Assembly (NCBI GenBank): GCA_015231795.1
Contig: JADGAX010000004.1
Location: forward strand, 152,001 to 216,000
Origin: Alphaproteobacteria bacterium
GTDB taxonomy: Bacteria; Pseudomonadota; Alphaproteobacteria; Rhodospirillales; WMHbin7
Reading direction: 5' to 3'
DNA length: 64,000 nucleotides
Under the pieces are notes generated by a model. That model was not told the DNA's origin, ran no database searches, and saw nothing but the letters and a program-made list of their open reading frames with translations. Both the position numbers and the translations under genes were made by a program. Shown in pieces: positions 1 to 9,205 of this stretch (position 1 is its first letter; the number at the start of each line of letters is the position of its first letter).

Positions 1-1051
1 TCAGGCTGACTTCGCGGGCCGCCGCGACGACGCCCTCGGCGATGACGTCGCAACGCATGATGCCGCCGAAGATGTTGACCAGAATGCCTTCGACGTTCGG
101 GTCGGACAGGATGATCTTGAAGGCGGTGGTGACGCGCTCCTTGGTGGCGCCGCCGCCGACGTCCAGGAAGTTGGCAGGCTCGCCGCCATACAGCTTGATG
201 ATGTCCATGGTGGCCATCGCCAGACCGGCGCCGTTGACCATGCAGCCGATGGAACCGTCCAGCTTGATGTAGTTGAGCGAATGGCGGGCGGCTTCCAACT
301 CGGCCGGATCCTCTTCGCTTTCGTCGCGCATTTCTTCCACCGCCTTCTGGCGGTAAAGCGCGTTGTCGTCAAAGTTCATCTTGGCGTCGAGCGCGATCAC
401 CTCGCCCGCCCCCGTGACGACCAGCGGATTGATTTCCACCACCGAAGCGTCGAGGCCCAGGAAGGCTTCGTACATGCCCGAGACGAACTTGGTGAAAGCC
501 CCCACCTGCTTGCCCTCAAGCCCCAGCCCGAAGGCCAGCTTGCGGCAGTGATAGCCCTGAACGCCGGTCACCGGATCGATGGCCTGCTTCAGGATTTTTT
601 CAGGCGTATGGGCCGCCACTTCCTCGATCTCCATGCCGCCTTCGGTCGAGGCCATGATGGTGACCTGCGACGTGGCGCGGTCGATCAGCATGCCGAGATA
701 CAGCTCGCGCTTGATGTCGCAACCGGCCTCGATATAGAGACGCTTGACTTCCTTGCCGGTGGCGCCGGTCTGTTTGGTGACCAGTACGCCGCCCAGCATT
801 TCGTTGGCATGCGACTTGACCTCGTCGACCGACTTGGCCAGACGCACGCCGCCGCCCGAGCTTTCCTTGCCCTTGAACTTGCCCTTGCCGCGTCCGCCAG
901 CGTGGATCTGGCTTTTCACGACATAGACCGGACCCGGCAGAGACTTCGCCACATCCTCGGCCTCCTTGGCCGAATAGGCGACGCCGCCTTGCAGCACGGC
1001 CACGCCGTACTTGGCCAAAAGCTGCTTGGCCTGATACTCATGGATATTCAT
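1..1051 (-). CDS. sucC: Succinyl-CoA synthetase (ADP-forming) beta subunit, C-terminus cut by window edge
   Basis: This is the beta subunit of succinyl-CoA synthetase, which makes ATP (or GTP) from succinyl-CoA in the TCA cycle together with SucD. The product starts [12 protein letters not shown], the family start, and carries an ATP-grasp nucleotide loop HAGGRGKG at residues 50-57 and the late motif [10 protein letters not shown]. About 350 residues are visible; bacterial SucC is normally 385-400, so roughly 40-50 are missing at the window edge. It lies 28 bp downstream of mdh on the same strand, so the two are probably co-transcribed, and sucD is expected just outside. Identification is secure. 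Confidence 0.97.
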   Translation of the reverse strand, partial: MNIHEYQAKQLLAKYGVAVLQGGVAYSAKEAEDVAKSLPGPVYVVKSQIHAGGRGKGKFKGKESSGGGVRLAKSVDEVKSHANEMLGGVLVTKQTGATGKEVKRLYIEAGCDIKRELYLGMLIDRATSQVTIMASTEGGMEIEEVAAHTPEKILKQAIDPVTGVQGYHCRKLAFGLGLEGKQVGAFTKFVSGMYEAFLGLDASVVEINPLVVTGAGEVIALDAKMNFDDNALYRQKAVEEMRDESEEDPAELEAARHSLNYIKLDGSIGCMVNGAGLAMATMDIIKLYGGEPANFLDVGGGATKERVTTAFKIILSDPNVEGILVNIFGGIMRCDVIAEGVVAAAREVSL

Positions 1052-1079
1052 CTAAAACGTCTCCTTGCCCTTATTGATC

Positions 1080-2048
<969 letters not shown>

Positions 2049-2084
2049 TCAAAGCTCTGGGTTTCGGATGGAAGAGAATGCCTG

Positions 2085-2098
2085 TGCTTGATCAAGCA
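2085..2098. promoter_or_regulatory. 14-bp perfect palindrome upstream of mdh
   Basis: The sequence TGCTTGATCAAGCA is a perfect inverted repeat about 46 bp upstream of the mdh start codon, in the divergent region between mdh and the binding-protein gene. Its position suits an operator for a dimeric regulator. No specific regulator is recognised: it is not the spaced TTGAT-N4-ATCAA FNR box. Confidence 0.35.
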
Positions 2099-2125
2099 AG
2101 GCACCCCACTTATGGGTGGTGCCTT
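2098..2125. other. Stem-loop in the mdh / binding-protein intergenic region
   Basis: AAGGCACC at 2098-2105 pairs perfectly with GGTGCCTT at 2118-2125, with partial pairing inside the loop. No U-run follows on either strand, so it does not look like an intrinsic terminator. It could form in the mdh leader RNA or act as an extended operator next to the 14-bp palindrome. Confidence 0.35.
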
Positions 2126-2208
2126 ACTACCTCGTTTCCCTACCCAACGCAAGCACCTGGAAACGGCCAGGATGGACATTCCTGCCCCATCCATGCAACA
2201 TCAGGAAG

Positions 2209-3483
2209 ATGCTGACTTATTTCCGTTATTCCTTACGCCATGTAAAGCGCATTTCGCGGCCAGCCATCATATTGCTGGCCGCCCACGCATTTTTCTGCCC
2301 GCAGGCAGGCCAGGCTGCGGAAATCTTGAAGCTGGGCTTCGTAACCTCGCTCAGCGGCGGCACGGCCAATCGAGGCCAGGATTTCGCGGACGGATTCAAG
2401 CTGGGACTGAAAGGCCTGGGCGGAAGGCTTGGCGGGGTCGAGACGGATTTGATCCTAATCGACGACCAGGGCCAGCCGGAAGCCGCCGTCAAGGCTGTCG
2501 GGCGCATGATCGAGCGCGAGCATGTGCATCTGATCAGCGGACCTGCGTCGCCGGAGACCGTTCTGGCGGTTGCGGCAGCGGTCAAAACAGATGGCGGCCC
2601 CTTATTCGTCAGCCCCGCCTTCGGACCCGTCTCGCTGGCCGGAGCGGATTGCCGTCTGGGTTTCTTCTCGCTGGTTCCCTCGGACGACGTGTTTGCGGAA
2701 ACCTTGGCTCGCGCCTTGGCCAGTGAATCGCCGGGCGGCGCAGTGGCAGCCCTGATCCCCGCCAATGTCTTGCGGGCGGCTAGGCAGGCGGAAACCATGC
2801 GCGCCCTTCTGCCCGACCTGGAACTGCTTGAGACGGCGGCTGGCGAACTTGTTTTCGACAAATCCTTTCAGGCCATCAAGGCGAGCCAGCCCAGAAGCGT
2901 CGCGGTTCTGCTGGGCGGCGGCGTTGGCATTGGCTTTCTGCGCCAGATGCACGCCAAAAGTCTGAAAGGCGGCAAGACCGTTTACGTCGACTGGCCCTTG
3001 ATGGAACCAGCCCATTTGCAGGCCCTGGGCGAAGCCGCCATCGGTTTAAGGACGATTGCGCCCTGGGCCGACGATGCCGAGAACCCCATAAGCCACAAAT
3101 TCGCAACCGATTTCGAGGACGAATATAGAACGCCGCCGTCCAGTTTCGCAGCCCTCGGCTACGATCTGGCCCTGCTTCTCGATCAGGCCGTCAAGAACAT
3201 GGGCGGCCGGGTGGCCGAGCGCAGCCAGTTCGCCAAGGCCTTGGCCAATTCCCAAGTGCAAGGCGCCAGAGGGCCGGTCCGCTTCGCCAACAATCACTTC
3301 GCGCTAACCCCCTTGCATCTGCGCGAGGGGATGCGCGACGCCAAGGGACGCCTGCTGGCTGGCCGCAAGTCGGCTGTTGTCGCCAGCGTCGACCGACATG
3401 CGGGGGCCTGCCGCCTGACGGCGCCCGAGGCTCCGGCGCCAGAAGAAACCAGCAACGCAAAGAAGCCCGTAAAACGGCCTTAG
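2209..3483 (+). CDS. Periplasmic substrate-binding protein, branched-chain amino acid (Peripla_BP_6) type
   Basis: A secreted binding protein of the Leu/Ile/Val-type ABC transporter family. From the ATG at 2209 the product begins with a basic segment, a hydrophobic core (IILLAAHAFF) and a likely AQA-type cleavage site before AEILKLGFVTSLSGG, the typical first strand of the mature fold. The segment LILIDDQGQPEAAVKAVGRMI matches the family's first lobe. An in-frame start at 2116 would add 31 residues ahead of the signal peptide and is less likely. No permease or ATPase gene is adjacent on this strand, so it is either an orphan or a partner for the livHMGF genes 2 kb downstream. The proline/lysine-rich C-terminal tail is unusual. 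The ligand is unknown. Confidence 0.8.
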   Translation: MLTYFRYSLRHVKRISRPAIILLAAHAFFCPQAGQAAEILKLGFVTSLSGGTANRGQDFADGFKLGLKGLGGRLGGVETDLILIDDQGQPEAAVKAVGRMIEREHVHLISGPASPETVLAVAAAVKTDGGPLFVSPAFGPVSLAGADCRLGFFSLVPSDDVFAETLARALASESPGGAVAALIPANVLRAARQAETMRALLPDLELLETAAGELVFDKSFQAIKASQPRSVAVLLGGGVGIGFLRQMHAKSLKGGKTVYVDWPLMEPAHLQALGEAAIGLRTIAPWADDAENPISHKFATDFEDEYRTPPSSFAALGYDLALLLDQAVKNMGGRVAERSQFAKALANSQVQGARGPVRFANNHFALTPLHLREGMRDAKGRLLAGRKSAVVASVDRHAGACRLTAPEAPAPEETSNAKKPVKRP

Positions 3484-3485
3484 CT

Positions 3486-4418
3486 TTAGCGAAGGATGCC
3501 GCCAAAGCGGAAGAAATAGGATGGATGCAAGGGAGGCAGAGGGCCTTCCGCCGTCTCCAATCCGTTCATCAGTTGCGCCTCGGCGCCTTCGTGCAAATGG
3601 GTGTAAATCTCCTTGCACAGCCGCCGGGCCTGGGTTCCGGCCCATTTCTCGGGCAGCAGTTCGCTGGGCAGCAAGGGATCGCGCAGCAGCACCCGGCGAA
3701 AATCGTGCAGCATCAAGATGCGAAGCGCAAAAGCGGTGGCCGAATCTGGTTTCTCGCCCGCCGCCAACTGATCGAGAACCGGTTTGAAGCGGGACAGAAA
3801 GCCCTGATAGCCCTTGGACAGACCGTCCAGGTCCCAGCTTTCGCGCACCAGTTCCTTCAGGGCCTGCGCGCCTTGGGGACGCACATGGCGCGACTTCATC
3901 ACCACCACGTCGTCGATCATTTCATGCGTGTCCAGCGTGGCCGCCAGTTCGGCGGCGTCCGCATTGGGATGCGCCAGCAAGTTTGGCCCCACTTGGCCGA
4001 ACCCCTGCCAAGCCAGTTCGTTGCGCAGCAGGTCGCGCCGCTCGGTCGAAACGCCGCCTGTCAAAATCAGCACCAAATGCCAATCGCCGTCCCAGGCGAT
4101 TTCCAAGGGGGCGTAAATGCGCCGGTAAGCCGCCTCGAAGCGCCGCCAGCCGATTTCCGTCAGGCCATAGGTCGAACGCCGCCCGATGGGGGTCGCCTTC
4201 AGCCATTCGTCCTTGATCAGACGAAAAACCGCCGTGCGCACCATGCGCTCGGACATGCCCAAAGGCTCCATCAGCCCGATCAGGTTGCCCAGCCACACCG
4301 TGCCGCCATGCGGGCCGATGGCGTCGCCATAGACCGTGACGATCAGCGACTTGGCCCGGGGCTTCAACTCCGCAAGCAGCTTATGGGTAAGGGCGATCAG
4401 ACGGGGCTTGGCATTCAC
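3486..4418 (-). CDS. paaX: PaaX-family transcriptional repressor
   Basis: A 310-residue regulator resembling PaaX, the phenylacetyl-CoA-responsive repressor of phenylacetate degradation. The N-terminal winged helix contains the family segment LIGLMEPLGMSERMVRTAVFRLI followed by a G-R-R-S-T-Y wing. The middle segment IAWDGDWHLVLI is typical of the PaaX central domain. Length fits the family (about 300). It is transcribed divergently from the liv operon with a shared 210-bp region, and no paa catabolic genes are in the window. A role in controlling the adjacent transporter is an inference. It ends 3 bp from the convergent binding-protein gene. Confidence 0.85.
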   Translation of the reverse strand: MNAKPRLIALTHKLLAELKPRAKSLIVTVYGDAIGPHGGTVWLGNLIGLMEPLGMSERMVRTAVFRLIKDEWLKATPIGRRSTYGLTEIGWRRFEAAYRRIYAPLEIAWDGDWHLVLILTGGVSTERRDLLRNELAWQGFGQVGPNLLAHPNADAAELAATLDTHEMIDDVVVMKSRHVRPQGAQALKELVRESWDLDGLSKGYQGFLSRFKPVLDQLAAGEKPDSATAFALRILMLHDFRRVLLRDPLLPSELLPEKWAGTQARRLCKEIYTHLHEGAEAQLMNGLETAEGPLPPLHPSYFFRFGGILR

Positions 4419-4477
4419 GGCGAGAAAAACTTTCGAAACGAGGCGGCCACAAGAAACTCATACGCAGAATCAAACCT

Positions 4478-4505
4478 TTGACCAATAGGAAATCGTGTCC
4501 ATAAT
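4478..4505 (+). promoter_or_regulatory. Candidate sigma-70 promoter for the liv operon
   Basis: TTGACC at 4478-4483 is followed after 16 bp by CATAAT at 4500-4505, close to the TTGACA/TATAAT consensus. It points toward livK and would give a leader of roughly 115 nt. It lies in the paaX-livK divergent region, where a PaaX-type repressor could bind. Confidence 0.45.
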
Positions 4506-4628
4506 GCCCGATGCGCCGTTGGTCCGGCAATATGATACAGATTTTGCTAGCTTCAGGCAAAAAATTGCGGCAAAATGGTACTACAAAGCCGGATTAACGC
4601 GGCACGAACAAGTTTATGGGAGGATTGG

Positions 4629-5783
4629 ATGAGCATGAAATCGTGGAAAAACCTTGCCTCGGCGGCTGCCGTGGCCCTGACCGCCTCTTTCGGCGCGGCC
4701 CAGGCGGCTGAACCCATCAAGATCGGCGCGTTCCTGTCGGCTACCGGCCCAGCCTCGTTCCTGGGCGACCCGGAAAAGAAGGTGTTGGAAAAGTACGTCG
4801 CCGAATACAACAAGGCGGGCGGCATCATGGGCCGCAAGATCGATCTGATCCTTTATGACGACGCGGGCGCCGCCGACAAGGCCTCCAGCTTCGTCAAGCG
4901 CCTGATCGAGAACGACAAAGTCGATGTGATCGTCGGCGGTTCGACCACCGGCACCACCATGGCGGCCGTTCCCCTGGTCGAGGCGGCGGGCGTGCCCTTC
5001 ATTTCGCTGGCGGGCGCCGTCGTCATCATCGAGCCGGTGAAGAAGTGGGTCTTCAAGACCCCTCACACCGACCGCATGGCGGCTGAAAAGATCTTCACCG
5101 ACATGAAGAAGAAGGGCATCACTAAATACGCCATGATTTCCGAGAACGCCGGTTTCGGCAAATCGGGCCATGACGAAACCTTGAAGGTGCAGGGCAATTA
5201 CGGCATGACCCTGGTTGCCGACGAAACCTATGCCCCCAAGGACCCCGACGTCACGGCGCAGTTGACCAAGATCAAGAACACGCCGGGCGTTCAGGCCGTC
5301 ATCAATTGGGGCTTTGGCCAAAGCCCGGCAGTGGTGACCAAAAACTACAAGCAGCTTGGCATTTCGGCGCCCCTGTACCAGTCGCACGGCGTGGCCTCGA
5401 AGGACTATATCAAGCTGGCTGGCGATGCCGCCGAAGGCGTTCGTCTGCCCGCCGCCGGTCTGGTGGTGGCCAACCAACTGCCTGACAGCGACATGCAAAA
5501 GGCCGTCGTCGTGAAATTCCAGAAGGAATATCAGGCCGACTTCAAGGCCGAAGCCTCGACCTTTGCCGGTCACGCCTTCGACGGTCTGCAAATGGCGCTG
5601 GCCGCCATGCAGCGCGCGGGCGGAACCGACAAGGCCAAGGTCAGGGACGAGATCGAGAAGACCTCGGGCTATATCGGCACCGGCGGCACCGTCCATATGA
5701 GCGCTACCGACCATATGGGCCTCAATCTCTCGGCCTTCCACATGGTCGAGATCAAGAAGGGCGACTTCGCTCTTAGCAACTGA
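4629..5783 (+). CDS. livK: Branched-chain amino acid-type ABC transporter substrate-binding protein
   Basis: First gene of the livKHMGF operon and the periplasmic ligand-binding component. The chosen ATG follows a strong GGGAGG at 4618-4623. The product opens with a signal peptide (basic start, AAAVALTASFGAAQAA) cut near residue 26, then EPIKIGAFLSATGPASFLGDPE, the classic type I periplasmic fold start. The family segment DKASSFVKRLIENDKVDVIVGGSTTGTT is present. At 384 residues it matches LivK-like proteins. Many alphaproteobacterial members carry amides, short-chain or aromatic acids rather than Leu/Ile/Val, so the ligand cannot be named. Confidence 0.92.
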   Translation: MSMKSWKNLASAAAVALTASFGAAQAAEPIKIGAFLSATGPASFLGDPEKKVLEKYVAEYNKAGGIMGRKIDLILYDDAGAADKASSFVKRLIENDKVDVIVGGSTTGTTMAAVPLVEAAGVPFISLAGAVVIIEPVKKWVFKTPHTDRMAAEKIFTDMKKKGITKYAMISENAGFGKSGHDETLKVQGNYGMTLVADETYAPKDPDVTAQLTKIKNTPGVQAVINWGFGQSPAVVTKNYKQLGISAPLYQSHGVASKDYIKLAGDAAEGVRLPAAGLVVANQLPDSDMQKAVVVKFQKEYQADFKAEASTFAGHAFDGLQMALAAMQRAGGTDKAKVRDEIEKTSGYIGTGGTVHMSATDHMGLNLSAFHMVEIKKGDFALSN

Positions 5784-5858
5784 TCTCACGTCATTTGATG
5801 AGTGATCCTTCGCCCTGTTTGCAAGCAGGGCGAAGGAAACTCGACAAAGGGGCTATCC

Positions 5859-6734
5859 ATGCTTTCGGCCTTTCTCCAATTCCTGATTTCAGGGGTGACC
5901 GTGGGCGCCATCTACGCGCTGTGCGGCCTTGGATTCTCGATCATCTACAACGCCAGCCACGTGATCAACTTCGCCCAGGGCGAGTTCATCATGATCGGCG
6001 CCATGAGCGCCGTGGCGCTGGTCGATGCGGGCGTGCCCATGCCGCTGGCCATCGTGCTGGCCATCCTGGTCACGATGGCCGTGGGCGTTCTGCTGGAGAA
6101 ACTGGCCGTCGAACCGGCCAAGCGCGCCAGCGTCACCACGCTGATCATCATCACCATTGGCGCCTCCATTTTCCTGCGCGGTCTGGCCCAAGAAGTGTGG
6201 GACAAGAATTTCCATAAACTGGAACCCTTCACCGGCGAGGTGCCGATCAACCTTCTGGGCGCCGTCCTGATGCCGCAGACCCTGTGGGTTCTCGGCGTAG
6301 CGGTCATCGTCATTCTGCTTCTGGCTTGGTTCTTCAACCGCACGCTGGAAGGCAAGGCCATGCTGGCCACTTCGTTCAACCCGCTGGCCGCCCAATTGAT
6401 GGGCATCAACACCAAGCGGGTCCTCATGATCAGCTTCGCCCTTTCGGCGGCCTTGGGCGCCATCGGCGGCATCGTGATCACGCCCATCACCTTCACCGCC
6501 TACGACAACGGCATCATGCTGGGGTTGAAGGGCTTCTCGGCCGCCGTTCTGGGCGGCCTTGGCAACGGCATGGGCGCCGTGGTGGGCGGTTTGGTCGTCG
6601 GCATCGCGGAATCGATGGCGGCTGGCTACCTGTCCAGCGCCTATAAAGACGCCGTGGCCTTCGTCATCATCCTGGCCGTGTTGATCTTCCTGCCCAACGG
6701 ATTGTTCGGGCGCAAGGGAACGGAGCGCGTGTGA
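5859..6734 (+). CDS. livH: Branched-chain amino acid ABC transporter permease LivH
   Basis: An inner-membrane permease of the HAAT family, 291 residues from the ATG at 5859. The start LSAFLQFLISGVTVGAIYALCGLGFSIIYNAS and the segment NFAQGEFIMIGA are characteristic of LivH. At least seven hydrophobic spans are visible, and the cytoplasmic loop with PLAAQLMGINTKRV resembles the EAA-like coupling loop. It follows livK by 75 bp, and its TGA overlaps the livM start by one base. It forms the translocation pore with LivM. Confidence 0.95.
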   Translation: MLSAFLQFLISGVTVGAIYALCGLGFSIIYNASHVINFAQGEFIMIGAMSAVALVDAGVPMPLAIVLAILVTMAVGVLLEKLAVEPAKRASVTTLIIITIGASIFLRGLAQEVWDKNFHKLEPFTGEVPINLLGAVLMPQTLWVLGVAVIVILLLAWFFNRTLEGKAMLATSFNPLAAQLMGINTKRVLMISFALSAALGAIGGIVITPITFTAYDNGIMLGLKGFSAAVLGGLGNGMGAVVGGLVVGIAESMAAGYLSSAYKDAVAFVIILAVLIFLPNGLFGRKGTERV

Positions 6735-7672
6735 TGAAGGGCGTGTCTCGCTGGGCAGGACTTGGCGCCCTGGCCGTTTTTCTGGCCGTGCTGCCGCAAG
6801 CGCTGCCCAATAATTATTACGTCGACATCGCCGTGCTGGCCGGGTTCAACGCCATCATCTGCGTCGGCCTTAATCTTCTGATCGGCTATGCGGGCCAGAT
6901 CAGCCTGGGCCATGCGGGCTTCTTCGGCCTGGGGGCCTATAGTTCGGCGGTGCTGGTCACGCATCACGGCTGGTCGCCCGTGCTGGCGCTGCTGGCCGGC
7001 GCCGTCCTGGTGGGCTTGATCGCCTTTGCCATCGCGCGCCCGATCCTCAAGCTGAAGGGCCATTATCTGGCCATGGCCACGCTGGGCATCGGCATCATCA
7101 TTTCCATCGTCATCAACACCGAGGCGGGCGTCACCGGCGGACCCGACGGCATCGCGGCGGGTCCCTTCACCCTGGGCGGCTTTACCCTGCAAGGCGAGCG
7201 CGACTGGTATTGGGTGGTGGCCTGCCTGTTGCTGCTGACCATCTGGCTGGCCACCAATCTGGTCGATTCGCCGGTTGGCCGGGCCTTGCGCGCCCTGCAC
7301 GGCTCCGAGGTGGGCGCCGAAGTGGTGGGCGTCGATACCACGCGCTACAAGGTCATGGTCTTCGTGGTCTCGGCCGTCATCGCCAGCGTGGCGGGCAGCC
7401 TGTTCGCCCACTATGTTCCGCAACTGACGCCGACCAAGGCCGACTTCTTCAAGTCGATCGAGCTGGTCACCATGGTTGTCTTCGGCGGCATGGCCTCCAC
7501 TTTCGGCGCCTTGGTGGGCGCCGCCTTCCTGACCACCTTGCCGCAATTCCTGACCGTGTTCGAAGATTACGAGCCGATCATCCTGGGCGGCATCATGATG
7601 GGCACCATGATCTTCATGCCCAAGGGGCTGGTTCCGACCATCGCCGCCTTCATCCAGCGGAGGCGCTCATGA
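6734..7672 (+). CDS. livM: Branched-chain amino acid ABC transporter permease LivM
   Basis: Second permease of the HAAT transporter, 312 residues. The motif NLLIGYAGQISLGHAGFFGLGAYSSA is the hallmark LivM segment, and the coupling-loop region RALRALHGSEVGAEVVGVDTTRYK is clear. The start is an ATG sharing one base with the livH stop; a GTG three bases earlier is also possible. The 3' end overlaps livG by 4 bp (ATGA), indicating translational coupling through the operon. Confidence 0.95.
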   Translation: MKGVSRWAGLGALAVFLAVLPQALPNNYYVDIAVLAGFNAIICVGLNLLIGYAGQISLGHAGFFGLGAYSSAVLVTHHGWSPVLALLAGAVLVGLIAFAIARPILKLKGHYLAMATLGIGIIISIVINTEAGVTGGPDGIAAGPFTLGGFTLQGERDWYWVVACLLLLTIWLATNLVDSPVGRALRALHGSEVGAEVVGVDTTRYKVMVFVVSAVIASVAGSLFAHYVPQLTPTKADFFKSIELVTMVVFGGMASTFGALVGAAFLTTLPQFLTVFEDYEPIILGGIMMGTMIFMPKGLVPTIAAFIQRRRS

Positions 7673-8430
7673 CGCTCCTTCGGGTCGAAAACCTAAGCAA
7701 GGAATTCGGCGGCATTCATGCCGTGTCGGAATTGTCCTTCGTCATCAATCCGGGAACCATTCATTCGATCATCGGCCCCAATGGTGCTGGCAAGACCACG
7801 CTGTTCAACCTGATCACCGGCGTCTACACGCCCAGCCTGGGCACGATATTGTTCGACGACAAATCGACGGCGGGCAAGGCGCCCTACGAATTGGCCAAGC
7901 GCGGCATGTCGCGCACCTTCCAGAATTTGCAGATATTCTTCAACATGACGGCCATTGAAAACGTCATGGTGGGCAGGCATCTGCATCTGGACCAACGCTT
8001 CTTGCCCTCGCTATTGCGCCTGCCCGGCATTGCCAAATCTGACGCTCTGGCCCGCGAGAAATCGGCGGAACTGATGCGCTTCGTGGGCCTGGAAGCCTAT
8101 CTCGACGCCGATGCTGACGCCATGCCCTACGGCGCACTCAAGCGCCTGGAAATCGCCAGAGCCTTGGCGGCCGAACCCAAGCTGTTGCTGCTGGATGAAC
8201 CGGCCGCCGGATTGAACGCCACGGAAAGCCGCGAAATCGACGAGGTGATCGTGAAGGTGGCGCAAAGCGGCGTTACCGTGGTGCTGGTCGAACATGACAT
8301 GAAGATGGTGATGGGCATTTCAGACCATATTCTGGTGTTGGATTACGGCAAGAAGCTGGCCGAGGGCACGCCCACCGAGGTGCGCAACAACCCCGCCGTG
8401 GTGGCCGCCTATCTGGGGGGTGCCCACTGA
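7669..8430 (+). CDS. livG: Branched-chain amino acid ABC transporter ATPase LivG
   Basis: A cytoplasmic ABC ATPase of 253 residues that energises LivHM. The Walker A sequence GPNGAGKT is near residues 36-43 and Walker B is LLLLDEPAAGLN. The signature is the LivG-type YGALKRLEIARA rather than canonical LSGGQ, as expected for this subfamily. It starts at the ATGA overlap with livM and its stop shares one base with the livF start. Confidence 0.95.
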   Translation: MTLLRVENLSKEFGGIHAVSELSFVINPGTIHSIIGPNGAGKTTLFNLITGVYTPSLGTILFDDKSTAGKAPYELAKRGMSRTFQNLQIFFNMTAIENVMVGRHLHLDQRFLPSLLRLPGIAKSDALAREKSAELMRFVGLEAYLDADADAMPYGALKRLEIARALAAEPKLLLLDEPAAGLNATESREIDEVIVKVAQSGVTVVLVEHDMKMVMGISDHILVLDYGKKLAEGTPTEVRNNPAVVAAYLGGAH

Positions 8431-9134
8431 TGATGGAAATTCGCGGAATGGTCAGCCACTATGGCCGCATTCAGGCCCTTTCCGGCATCGACCTGAAGAT
8501 CGAAAAAGGCGAGCTGGTGGCCCTGGTCGGCGCCAACGGAGCGGGAAAAACCACCATGCTGCGCGCCATCTCGGGCGTGCAGCCGATGAGCCAGGGCGCC
8601 GTCTGGTTCGAAGGCCAGGACATCACAAGGCGCAAACCGTCCGATCGCGTCGCCATGGGAATCGCCCAGGTGCCGGAGGGCCGTCAGATTTTCGGGCCTC
8701 TGTCGATCGAAGACAATCTGAAGCTGGGCGCCTATCGCCGCCGAGGCCCAGACGTCGCCGCCGATTTGGAAAAGGTCTACGCCCAATTCCCGATCCTGAA
8801 ACAGCGCCGCGACCAGCCTGCGGGCAATCTGTCGGGCGGCCAGCAGCAAATGCTGGCCATTGGCCGGGCGCTGATGAGCCATCCCAAGCTGCTGCTGCTC
8901 GATGAGCCGTCGATGGGCCTGTCGCCCTTGCTGGTCGAGGAAATCTTTCGCACCGTGGTCGAACTGAAATCGCAAGGCACCACCATTTTCCTGGTCGAGC
9001 AGAACGCCACGGCGGCCCTGGCCATCGCCGATCGCGGCTATGTCTTGGAAACCGGCAAGGTCGTGCTGCAGGGCACAGGGCGCGAATTGCTATCCAACGA
9101 TCAGGTCAAGGCCGCCTATCTGGGCGGCGTGTAG
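8430..9134 (+). CDS. livF: Branched-chain amino acid ABC transporter ATPase LivF
   Basis: Second ABC ATPase of the liv operon, 234 residues. Walker A GANGAGKTT, signature LSGGQQQMLAIGRAL and Walker B LLLLDEPSMGLSP are all intact. The segment VPEGRQIFGPLSIEDNLKLGAY is typical of LivF. Its start codon shares one base with the livG stop, so it is coupled to livG and heterodimerises with it. It is the last gene of the operon; the next gene begins 71 bp downstream with its own ribosome-binding site. Confidence 0.95.
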   Translation: MMEIRGMVSHYGRIQALSGIDLKIEKGELVALVGANGAGKTTMLRAISGVQPMSQGAVWFEGQDITRRKPSDRVAMGIAQVPEGRQIFGPLSIEDNLKLGAYRRRGPDVAADLEKVYAQFPILKQRRDQPAGNLSGGQQQMLAIGRALMSHPKLLLLDEPSMGLSPLLVEEIFRTVVELKSQGTTIFLVEQNATAALAIADRGYVLETGKVVLQGTGRELLSNDQVKAAYLGGV

Positions 9135-9205
9135 CCCGCAGTAGCCAAACCCACCCCGTCGGGTATAGGCTTCGCTCCTTGGTGGAGCAAGCAGGGGACT
9201 TGACG

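Noticed and set aside
2116-2208. N-terminal extension of the binding protein from the GTG/ATG at 2116
   Set aside because: It would put 31 unrelated residues ahead of an otherwise normal signal peptide and crosses the intergenic hairpin.
9135-9205. Small stem-loop GCTCC-N5-GGAGC between livF and pfp
   Set aside because: The stem is only 5 bp with no U-run; it was not annotated as a terminator.
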